Assembly: GCA_937891875.1 (NCBI GenBank)
Contig: CALATR010000021.1
Coordinates: 1-11,716, forward strand
Direction of reading: 5' to 3'
Source of the DNA: an uncultured Pseudomonadota bacterium
Lineage (GTDB): Bacteria; Myxococcota_A; UBA796; GCA-2862545
Length of the DNA stretch: 11,716 nt
Position numbers and translations under genes: made by a program. Below the pieces are notes generated by a model that had not been told where the DNA came from, did not search any database, and was given only the letters and a program-made list of their open reading frames with translations. Every line of letters begins with the position of its first letter. The first letter of the stretch is position 1. This document shows positions 6,866 to 11,716 of this stretch, piece by piece.

Positions 6866-6902
6866 GCCTCCCAGAGGATTCGTCCGGAGAACGAGGGGAG
6901 GC
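6866..6902 (-). promoter_or_regulatory. Inverted repeat pairing the Shine-Dalgarno of the 435-residue protein gene
   Basis: GCCTCCC and GGGAGGC form a perfect 7-bp pair across a 23-base loop; in the minus-strand transcript GCCUCCC (6902-6896) would sequester GGGAGGC (6872-6866), which contains the Shine-Dalgarno GGGAGG four bases from the ATG at 6862. The long loop makes it weaker than the dapD and chemoreceptor hairpins. Confidence 0.35.
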
Positions 6903-6922
6903 GGCGCGACCTTACAGCGGCT

Positions 6923-7342
6923 CTACTCGCAGGCCTCGCACACGCCGCGGATCTGGACCTCGCGGGCACGGGCGATCAGGTCGGCGGCGGAGCCATCGGC
7001 CTGCAGGCGCACGTCGCCGAGGCACTGGATGTCCCCGCAGCTGACACAGACGAAGTGCGGGTGGCCGCCCTCCGTCCGGATCAGCTCGAAGCGCCAGGTG
7101 TGATCGACGTCGATCCGTCGGAGCAGTCCTGCCGTGGCGAGGTCGTTCAGGTTGCGGAACAGGGTCGCGCGGTCCCAGCCGTCTTCGCCCAGCGCGTCGA
7201 CCACGTCGGCGTGGGAGCAGGGACGTTCGGAGTCGTGCAGGTGCTGCAGCACGGCCATCCGCGGACGCGTGGCCCGCAGGCCGGCGTGTCGAAGTCGGCC
7301 GCGGAGGCGATCGGAGGTGCTGCTCGCGGAGGGGCTTGCCAT
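6923..7342 (-). CDS. Fur-family metal- or peroxide-responsive transcriptional repressor
   Basis: A 139-residue Fur superfamily regulator (Fur/Zur/PerR), which dimerises and represses genes when metal is bound. The winged helix occupies about residues 10-80 (LRATRPRMAVLQHLHDSERP, then HADVVDALGEDGWDRATLFRNLNDLATAGLL). The metal-sensing part has DHTWRFEL (80-87) and HPHFVC (94-99), and two CxxC pairs, Cys99/Cys102 and Cys135/Cys138, form a structural zinc site. The sequence LFRNLNDL replaces the usual YRTL of Fur, so I cannot say whether iron, zinc, manganese or peroxide is sensed. The ATG at 7342 is chosen because GGAAG precedes it; an in-frame TTG at 7363 would add seven residues before the family similarity starts. 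It sits downstream of thioredoxin on the same strand (116 bases), which may point to a redox role (inference). Confidence 0.9.
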   Translation of the reverse strand: MASPSASSTSDRLRGRLRHAGLRATRPRMAVLQHLHDSERPCSHADVVDALGEDGWDRATLFRNLNDLATAGLLRRIDVDHTWRFELIRTEGGHPHFVCVSCGDIQCLGDVRLQADGSAADLIARAREVQIRGVCEACE

Positions 7343-7368
7343 GGCACTTCCATAGCCCGGCAAGCCCC
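7331..7368 (-). promoter_or_regulatory. Perfect 10-bp inverted repeat over the start of the Fur-like gene
   Basis: GGGGCTTGCC (7331-7340) and GGCAAGCCCC (7359-7368) are perfect reverse complements separated by 18 bases; an inner ATGG/CCAT (7341-7344, 7350-7353) continues the stem after a 5-base bulge. In the minus-strand transcript the GGAAG Shine-Dalgarno lies in the inner stem and loop, and the start codon falls at the base of the 3' arm. It could be an RNA hairpin limiting translation or a DNA operator for autoregulation. It does not have the 19-bp Fur-box layout. Confidence 0.5.
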
Positions 7369-7381
7369 AGGTCCGCTCACG

Positions 7382-7460
7382 GCGAGCGGAGTCCGTGGGT
7401 CAAGCGAGCAGGGCGCGCAGCGTCCCGCCCGAAGCGCGGAGCGAGCTCGCGAGCGGAGTC
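7382..7460. repeat. Pair of 12-bp direct repeats between thioredoxin and the Fur-like gene
   Basis: GCGAGCGGAGTC occurs at 7382-7393 and again at 7449-7460, 67 bases apart, flanking a gap without a gene. The right copy runs into the thioredoxin stop codon and overlaps the palindrome GCGAGCTCGC (7441-7450). It could be binding sites upstream of the Fur-like gene or a chance match; no further copies were noticed. Confidence 0.3.
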
Positions 7461-7827
7461 ACTGCGTCGCCTGCTGCTCTGCGATCTGGGCCTTGATCTC
7501 GTCCATGTCCAGCTCCTGGACCTTGGTCACGATCTCGTCGAGCGCGGCCGGGGGCAGGGCGCCGGGCTGGTTGAACAGCAGGACCCGGTCGCGGAAGACC
7601 ATCAGGGTCGGGATGCTGCGGATCTGCAGGGAGCCGGCGAGCTCGCGCTCCTTCTCGGTGTCGATCTTTCCGTGGACGACGTCGGGGTACTTGTCCGACG
7701 AGGCCTCGAAGGTGGGGGCGAACGCGCGGCAGGGACCGCACCAGCTGGCCCAGAAGTCGAGCATGACGATGCCGTCGGTGTCGACGATCTGCTCGATGTT
7801 GTCCTTGGTGACTTCGATGGTGGCCAT
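7459..7827 (-). CDS. trxA: Thioredoxin with a short C-terminal extension
   Basis: A 122-residue thioredoxin-fold protein, a cytoplasmic dithiol reductant. The active site is WCGPC (29-33) in the canonical context VMLDFWASWCGPCR, and the cis-proline is in SIPTL (71-75, Pro73). The length is about 14 residues beyond the usual 105-110 because of a charged helical tail (ELDMDEIKAQIAEQQATQ). No signal peptide is present. The ATG at 7827 follows a GAGGG sequence about four bases upstream. It may be a TrxA or one of several paralogues; the sequence alone does not settle this. It is preceded by the lipoprotein gene on the same strand after 85 bases. Confidence 0.93.
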   Translation of the reverse strand: MATIEVTKDNIEQIVDTDGIVMLDFWASWCGPCRAFAPTFEASSDKYPDVVHGKIDTEKERELAGSLQIRSIPTLMVFRDRVLLFNQPGALPPAALDEIVTKVQELDMDEIKAQIAEQQATQ

Positions 7828-7842
7828 CGTGCCCTCTCTCGG

Positions 7843-7857
7843 GTCCGCGTTGCGGAC
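7843..7857 (-). promoter_or_regulatory. Small stem-loop in the thioredoxin leader
   Basis: GTCCGC and GCGGAC form a perfect 6-bp stem with a 3-base loop, ending 15 bases before the thioredoxin ATG and leaving the GAGGG Shine-Dalgarno free. A second small inverted repeat TGGGC/GCCCA (7874-7878, 7884-7888) and the palindrome ACGTACGT (7864-7871) lie just upstream. One of them may mark the end of the lipoprotein operon, but no T-run is seen. Confidence 0.3.
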
Positions 7858-7912
7858 GGTGGAACGTACGTGTTGGGCTATCGGCCCAGAGCTACTCACC
7901 GGGAGGGTTGTT

Positions 7913-8320
7913 TCAAGGGGCGTTGCGATCCTGTTCCATTGCGAGACAGATCTGCCTCCCGACCTCCTCGGACGCGATCCCGTTGTCCAGGAGCACCGGC
8001 GGGGGGCCGGTGTCCTCGAGCACGTCCGTGGTGATGTGGCACGGCTCCATGCTGTGCACGTACAGGCGGACGCGCATGCGGTGGGTTGTCGCACCCTTGT
8101 GGTAGTGCACGTCCAGGTCCACGTAGCGGTCGTGGCTCCCGCCGCCGAAGAAGGATCCCGAGGAAGAACCAGCAATCTCCGCGCGATCGAAGTCGGCCAT
8201 CGGGTGACCCACGTCGAACATCGGCTCGGCGGCGGCGAGCACCACGTCCGAGGGCAGCGGCTGCATCAGCCCGCAGCTGGCGAGCAGGGCGGTGGCGACG
8301 AGCCCGATCGGCGCCCTCAT
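7913..8320 (-). CDS. Small lipoprotein of unknown function
   Basis: A 135-residue predicted lipoprotein. The signal peptide MRAPIGLVATALLASC has lipobox LASC with Cys16 followed by Gly, which suggests export and lipid anchoring. The mature part has a Ser/Gly-rich stretch (SSSGSFFGGGSHD) and a basic, beta-like segment (DVHYHKGATTHRMRVRLYV), with two further Cys residues (in MEPCHI and RQICLA) that could pair. I do not recognise the family. The ATG at 8320-8318 overlaps the stop of the CBS-domain gene as ATGA, and GGAGGG sits directly in front of it, so translation is likely coupled to that gene. It is the last gene of the dinB operon. Confidence 0.82.
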   Translation of the reverse strand: MRAPIGLVATALLASCGLMQPLPSDVVLAAAEPMFDVGHPMADFDRAEIAGSSSGSFFGGGSHDRYVDLDVHYHKGATTHRMRVRLYVHSMEPCHITTDVLEDTGPPPVLLDNGIASEEVGRQICLAMEQDRNAP

Positions 8321-8790
8321 CCCTCCGCCCGGGCCTTGTCGACCCGCGCGTGGATCTCGGCGAGCGTCTCCGGCGACAGGTCCGCGAGCGCCTCGATCAC
8401 GATCTCGGACAGGAACAGGAAGTCCGCGTCGGTGATGATGCCGACCAGGCTGTTGTCCCCGTCGACGACCGGCAGGCAGCCGTACTTGTGCTCCCGCAGG
8501 AGCTGGGCCGCGCGGTCCAGGTCCACGTCCGGGGTGATGCTCTCCACGTCGGTGCGCATGTACTCGCGGACCTTCGAGCGGCTGGCGTGGATCTGGCGGT
8601 CGACGCTGGAGCCCACGGGGAGGTATGCGCGGAGCAGGTCGCGGTGGGTCAGGAGTCCGACGAACTTGCCGTCCTTGACGCACGGCAGGTGGCGTACGCG
8701 GGAGAGGTTCATGACCTCCTCGGCGGAGATCAGCGGCGAGTCGGCGTGCAGCACGATCACGTCGGTGGTCATCAGGTCGCGGACCTTCAT
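8317..8790 (-). CDS. Two-CBS-domain protein
   Basis: A 157-residue protein made almost entirely of a Bateman module. The first CBS motif spans about 1-60 (VRDLMTTDVIVLHADSPLISAEEVM ending with GLLTHRDLLRA) and the second about 72-130 (VREYMRTDVESITPDVDLDRAA, then GCLPVVDGDNSLVGIITDADFL). Such modules bind adenosyl ligands such as AMP, ATP or SAM and regulate partner proteins. A short helix (DLSPETLAEIHARVDKAR) forms the C-terminus. No enzyme or transporter domain is fused. The ATG at 8790 follows AGGAGG at four bases and overlaps the dinB stop as ATGA; its own stop overlaps the lipoprotein start in the same way. Partner and ligand cannot be told from the sequence. Confidence 0.92.
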   Translation of the reverse strand: MKVRDLMTTDVIVLHADSPLISAEEVMNLSRVRHLPCVKDGKFVGLLTHRDLLRAYLPVGSSVDRQIHASRSKVREYMRTDVESITPDVDLDRAAQLLREHKYGCLPVVDGDNSLVGIITDADFLFLSEIVIEALADLSPETLAEIHARVDKARAEG

Positions 8791-9920
8791 CTGTCCTCCT
8801 GGCCCGGGGAGCTCGTCTCGTCGGATGGGCCGGAGGTCGAGGATACACCGAGGGGCAGCTCCAGCTGGGGTCGTTCGCTCGGGTCGACCAGGCCCGCCAC
8901 CCCGACCCCGACGAGCCGGACCGGTCGCTCACCGGCCTCGGTCCGCCGGAGCAGGGCCCGCGCCTCGGTCGCGATCCGCTCGGTGTCGGCGGTCGGCTCG
9001 GCCAGGGTCGCGGCGCGGGTGACGGTGGAGAAGTCGTCGTAGCGGACCTTGACCTGCACGGTGCGGCCGAGGCGACCTCCCTGGCGCAGACCCGCTCCCA
9101 CGCGCTCGGCCTGCTCGGCGACGATCTGGTCGAGCAGGGCCAGGTCGCCGATGTCCTCGGCGAACGTGCGCTCGGCGCTCCAGGACTTGCGCTCCCGGTG
9201 GGCGCGCACCTCGCGCGGGTCGATGCCGTGGGACAGACCCCAGAGGAAGGCACCGTGCTTGCCCAGGCGCTCCTCCAGCAGGCTGCGAGGCAGGGCGGAG
9301 AGCTGGGCGACCGTGTGGGCACCCATGGCCAGCAGGCGCTTCTCGGTGGCCGGGCCGACCCCCCAGAGCTTGCGCACGGGCAGGGGGTGGATGAACTCCA
9401 GCACCCGGTCGGGCCGGACGACGGTGAGCCCATCCGGCTTGTTCCAGTCGGACGCGATCTTGGCCACGAACTTGAGCGGCGCGACCCCGACGCTGCAGGT
9501 GAGCCCCAGCTCCTCGCGAACCCGGGCGCGCAGGTACACGGCGGCCTCGGTGCCGCTGGGCAGACCCAGGTGGTTCTCGGTCACGTCCAGGTACGCCTCG
9601 TCGAGGGACAGGGGCTCGATCACCTCGGTCAGATCCTCGAGGATCTGGCGCAGCTGGCGAGAGACGGCTTTGTACCGGGCGAAGTTGGGCCGGACGAACA
9701 CGAGGTCGGGACACAGGCGCACCGCGCGGGCCGAGCTCATCGCCGAGTGGATGCCGAAGCGGCGGGCCTCGTAGCTGGCCGCCGCGACCACGCCGCGCCC
9801 CTCCGGCGAGCCTCCGACCACCAGTGGCCTGCCACGCAGGGAGGGGTCGTCGCGCTGCTCCACCGACGCGTAGAAGGCGTCCATGTCGAGGTGCAGGATG
9901 CGGCGGACGGGCTCGCTCAC
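8787..9920 (-). CDS. dinB: DNA polymerase IV (Y-family translesion polymerase)
   Basis: DinB copies past damaged bases at the cost of accuracy. With the GTG at 9920 the product has 377 residues. Catalytic acids are in HLDMDAFYASVE (Asp12, with Tyr17 at the steric-gate position) and PLSLDEAYLDV (Asp107, Glu108). The helix-hairpin-helix part shows KLWGVGPATEKRLLAMG, and the little finger begins near KSWSAERTF. Near the C-terminus QLELPL is a beta-clamp-binding motif, followed by a Ser/Asp-rich tail of about 20 residues. The GTG at 9920 is preferred over an in-frame GTG at 9959 because AGGGG lies upstream at a good spacing and homology begins soon after. It is the first gene of the dinB/CBS/lipoprotein operon. 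A LexA-type operator was looked for; only a half-match GTTCAGC was found. Confidence 0.95.
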   Translation of the reverse strand: MSEPVRRILHLDMDAFYASVEQRDDPSLRGRPLVVGGSPEGRGVVAAASYEARRFGIHSAMSSARAVRLCPDLVFVRPNFARYKAVSRQLRQILEDLTEVIEPLSLDEAYLDVTENHLGLPSGTEAAVYLRARVREELGLTCSVGVAPLKFVAKIASDWNKPDGLTVVRPDRVLEFIHPLPVRKLWGVGPATEKRLLAMGAHTVAQLSALPRSLLEERLGKHGAFLWGLSHGIDPREVRAHRERKSWSAERTFAEDIGDLALLDQIVAEQAERVGAGLRQGGRLGRTVQVKVRYDDFSTVTRAATLAEPTADTERIATEARALLRRTEAGERPVRLVGVGVAGLVDPSERPQLELPLGVSSTSGPSDETSSPGQEDR

Positions 9921-9925
9921 GACGA

Positions 9926-9955
9926 AGCCCCTATCCACATCGGCGGACAGGGGCT
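9926..9955 (-). promoter_or_regulatory. 7-bp hairpin that pairs the dinB Shine-Dalgarno
   Basis: AGCCCCT (9926-9932) and AGGGGCT (9949-9955) are perfect reverse complements with a 16-base spacer. In the transcript, AGGGGCU next to the GTG at 9920 holds the likely Shine-Dalgarno, so the stem would hide it. If translation starts at 9959 instead, the repeat is inside the coding region and loses this meaning. Confidence 0.35.
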
Positions 9956-9963
9956 CCACAGGG

Positions 9964-9979
9964 TCGCTGCGTTCAGCGA
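9964..9979. promoter_or_regulatory. Dyad between the protease stop and dinB
   Basis: TCGCTG and CAGCGA form a perfect 6-bp dyad around CGTT, starting one base after the protease stop (9983-9981 on the minus strand). It could be a short transcription stop for the protease gene (no T-run follows) or an operator for dinB; the GTTCAGC in it matches one half of the myxobacterial SOS-box consensus, but the other half does not. Confidence 0.3.
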
Positions 9980-9980
9980 G

Positions 9981-11456
9981 CTAGCGGCTCTTGCGACGGC
10001 GGAGCAGGGCGGCGCCGAGCAGCAGGCCCAGCGCGCCGAAGCCCGTGGTGCCGCCCAGGCTGTTGCAGCTGCCGACGGCGCGGCGGACCTGCACGGTCAG
10101 CTCGGCGGCGTCCTGGCCGGCGAAGCCACCGACGTTCTGCACGATGCGGTAGTCACCGGGCTCGTCGAACTCGATCTCGGGCTCCCAGCCGCCGTACTCC
10201 CGCCACAGGTTGCCGTCCTCGTCGTAGACCTCCCAGACGAGGTTGGTGATGCAGCCGTAGGTGCTGACGTCGGTGCGGTTGACGATCTGCCAGGTCAGAC
10301 CCTCGATCGGCTCGATCTCGAAGCCGGCGGCGGGCACGTCGCACGCGGTGATGATGCCGGCGCGGTCGACGCAGTGGGTGTTGCTGGTCTCGCCGAGCTG
10401 CGTCGTGGCGCACATCTGGATGCTGAAGTTGCCGGCGCGGTCGTAGACGTGGGTCGCGTCGATGCCCTCGCTGGTGGTGCCATCGCCCCACTTCCAGGTC
10501 ACCTTCGTGACGTCCTCGATCGCGTGGTACTCGACCTGGCAGCGGACTTCCATGTCCACCACGCCCAGCGAGTTGGAGTTCGGGTCCTCGGGATCGAGGC
10601 GGCGGTTGCACACGAAGCCGGGAGGCGAGCCGGCGCGGGTGATGAACGGCACGCCGCGGGCGAGCATCCAGCCCAGGTACTTGTCCACGCGGATGTTGCC
10701 CGCGGGGCCGGAGCCGCACGGGACCGCGACGTAGGAGGCGATCGAGACCTGGACGTAGCTGTCGCCCGAGTAGACGACGCCGGGACCGCCCGAGTCGCCC
10801 TGGCAGGTGGACTGGTCTCCGTCGAAGGTGATGACCTGGTCCGCGAAGTTGGCGTCGTCCGGGTAGTCGTCCTCGCCGATCTCGATGATCGGCACGGTGC
10901 CCCAGCGCTGGGTGCCGGAGTCGCTGCGGCTGGACGACGTGATGCCGTAGCCGATGTGCGTGACCTCGAGGTCGTACCAGCTGGAGTCGATGTCCGACTC
11001 GTTGAGGGCCATGGGGACGATGCCGGTGAGCGGCTCGGCCAGCTGGATCACCGCGATGTCGTGGCCCTGGTTCGCGTCTCCGCCCCAGTCGTAGGAGGAG
11101 TGCACGTAGATCTTCTCGGACTGCGCGCTCTGCAGGATCTCGGAGTCGGGCTCGATGCCCACGAAGGCCGTGATCTCGTCGCCCTCGAAGCCCTCGGGGA
11201 TGCAGTGGGCGGCGGTGAGGAGCCAGTAGCCGGCCGGGTCGACGATGGACGCGGTGCAGGAGCCCGAGCTGTGACGGATCTGCACGACCTCGGGGTACTG
11301 CCCCTGGGTCGACAGCTCACCGTTGACGATGTTGCTGTCCTCGGCGTTCTCCTTGCCGTTGTCGAACGACTCGCCGTCGCCGCCGGAGCCATCTCCGGTC
11401 GCGAAGGCGGTGGTGGACAGTGCCAGGGCCAGAGGCACGAGCAGCAGGCGGGTCAT
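9981..11456 (-). CDS. Secreted trypsin-fold serine protease with PKD-like domains and MYXO-CTERM-like anchor
   Basis: A 491-residue exported protein. A signal peptide (cleavage likely after AFA, residue 19) is followed by an acidic propeptide (20-42) and a chymotrypsin-fold domain (43 to about 270) that starts IVNG. The triad is His84 (LTAAHC), Asp133 (GHDIAV) and Ser222 (CQGDSGGP). The position equal to chymotrypsin 189 is Ser216, not the Asp of trypsin, so cleavage after Arg/Lys should not be assumed. The residue before IVNG is Asn, so activation is not tryptic. A PKD domain follows (about 310-365, with TWKWGDGTTS and ATHVYDRAGNF), then a second, more divergent PKD-like region (about 375-457). 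The tail has Cys464, a Gly-rich hydrophobic helix and RRRKSR, which fits a MYXO-CTERM-type surface-sorting signal, though it is not a textbook match. The ATG at 11456 has GAGGAG upstream. Likely roles are digestion of external protein or surface processing (inference). Confidence 0.92.
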   Translation of the reverse strand: MTRLLLVPLALALSTTAFATGDGSGGDGESFDNGKENAEDSNIVNGELSTQGQYPEVVQIRHSSGSCTASIVDPAGYWLLTAAHCIPEGFEGDEITAFVGIEPDSEILQSAQSEKIYVHSSYDWGGDANQGHDIAVIQLAEPLTGIVPMALNESDIDSSWYDLEVTHIGYGITSSSRSDSGTQRWGTVPIIEIGEDDYPDDANFADQVITFDGDQSTCQGDSGGPGVVYSGDSYVQVSIASYVAVPCGSGPAGNIRVDKYLGWMLARGVPFITRAGSPPGFVCNRRLDPEDPNSNSLGVVDMEVRCQVEYHAIEDVTKVTWKWGDGTTSEGIDATHVYDRAGNFSIQMCATTQLGETSNTHCVDRAGIITACDVPAAGFEIEPIEGLTWQIVNRTDVSTYGCITNLVWEVYDEDGNLWREYGGWEPEIEFDEPGDYRIVQNVGGFAGQDAAELTVQVRRAVGSCNSLGGTTGFGALGLLLGAALLRRRKSR

Positions 11457-11475
11457 GGCGGTCTCCTCGGAGGTC

Positions 11476-11495
11476 GGGCGCACGCTAGGTGCCCC
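11476..11495 (-). promoter_or_regulatory. Bulged stem-loop in the protease leader
   Basis: GGG plus GCAC pair with GTGC plus CCC around a 5-base loop with one bulged C at 11479, 19 bases before the protease ATG. The GAGGAG ribosome binding site stays unpaired. It lies in the 85-base gap between the small 3'-end gene and the protease, which must hold the protease promoter if the two are not co-transcribed; no clear -35/-10 was read. Confidence 0.25.
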
Positions 11496-11541
11496 GCAAG
11501 TTCGCGAGGTTAACGCCAGCGGGCGTGACCCACAACGACCG

Positions 11542-11716
11542 TCACCCGCCGTCTTCGGATCCACCGCGGACGAGGTCGTCGACCATGCGACCCAGCTGCT
11601 CGCGGGTGAGCGTCATGTCTGCGGCGCGCCGCTCGCCGCCGCGGTTGCGGGTGAACCGACGGACCTCGGCGGATCGGTCGCGGACCTCGACGTCGATGAA
11701 GCGATCGTCGCGCATC
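11542..11716 (-). CDS. Small unidentified protein, 5' end at or beyond the window edge
   Basis: A minus-strand frame runs from the window edge to a TGA at 11544-11542 and encodes 57 residues from the first ATG (11715-11713): MRDDRFIDVEVRDRS at the start, then MTLTREQLGRMVDDLVRGG near the end. The composition is charged, with a helix-like C-terminal half, and third codon positions are mostly G or C. The ATG at the very edge could be the true start, but the gene may extend further. No family recognised. It lies upstream of the protease on the same strand, with 85 bases between. Confidence 0.5.
   Translation of the reverse strand, partial: MRDDRFIDVEVRDRSAEVRRFTRNRGGERRAADMTLTREQLGRMVDDLVRGGSEDGG

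Noticed and set aside
7343..7363. TTG start at 7363 for the Fur-like gene
   Set aside because: It adds only seven residues without family similarity; the ATG at 7342 is stronger.
9951..9959. Earlier GTG start for dinB at 9959
   Set aside because: No Shine-Dalgarno precedes it and the 13 extra residues show no family similarity; the GTG at 9920 has AGGGG upstream.
9964..9980. LexA/SOS box before dinB
   Set aside because: Only the GTTCAGC half resembles the myxobacterial consensus; the other half mismatches at most positions.
1..11716. CRISPR arrays, tRNA or rRNA genes
   Set aside because: No regularly spaced repeats and no recognisable tRNA or rRNA motifs were found on either strand.

Overview
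The window is about 65-75% GC and reads as chromosomal DNA of a myxobacterium-like organism (Myxococcota, the former Deltaproteobacteria). The main pointers are a secreted trypsin-fold protease that ends in a MYXO-CTERM-like tail (Cys, Gly-rich hydrophobic helix, Arg cluster), a Fur-family regulator with two CxxC pairs, and a membrane-free PAS chemoreceptor. No rRNA, tRNA, CRISPR array, IS element or phage gene was seen. Coding density is very high; no gap between genes exceeds about 125 bases.

Layout, left to right. (1) 1-72, + strand: the last 23 codons of an unidentified gene. (2) 75-2868, - strand: a three-gene run transcribed leftward, mltG (peptidoglycan lytic transglycosylase, here with a lipoprotein signal), then an SMC/RecF-like ABC ATPase, then a small TOPRIM-like protein whose frame is broken by a one-base shift. 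The last two are joined by a GTGA stop/start overlap and resemble a split OLD-type ATPase/nuclease pair. (3) 2992-3789, + strand: dapD of lysine/diaminopimelate synthesis, divergent from mltG; its leader holds competing hairpins over the ribosome binding site. (4) 3813-7342, - strand: Fur-family regulator, a 435-residue probably exported protein of unknown function, and a soluble PAS/HAMP-like chemoreceptor. (5) 7459-7827, - strand: thioredoxin. (6) 7913-9920, - strand: dinB (DNA polymerase IV), a two-CBS-domain protein and a 135-residue lipoprotein, joined by two ATGA overlaps into one translationally coupled operon. (7) 9981-11456, - strand: the serine protease with PKD-like domains. (8) 11542-11716, - strand: the 3' end of a small unidentified gene.

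Most of this is housekeeping and surface biology. The two things that stand out are the ATPase/TOPRIM-like pair (a candidate defence or DNA-processing module, apparently inactivated here) and a recurrent feature of the leaders: five of eleven start sites (dapD, chemoreceptor, 435-residue protein, fur-like, dinB) have the Shine-Dalgarno sequence inside or in the loop of a perfect 7-10 bp hairpin close to the start codon.
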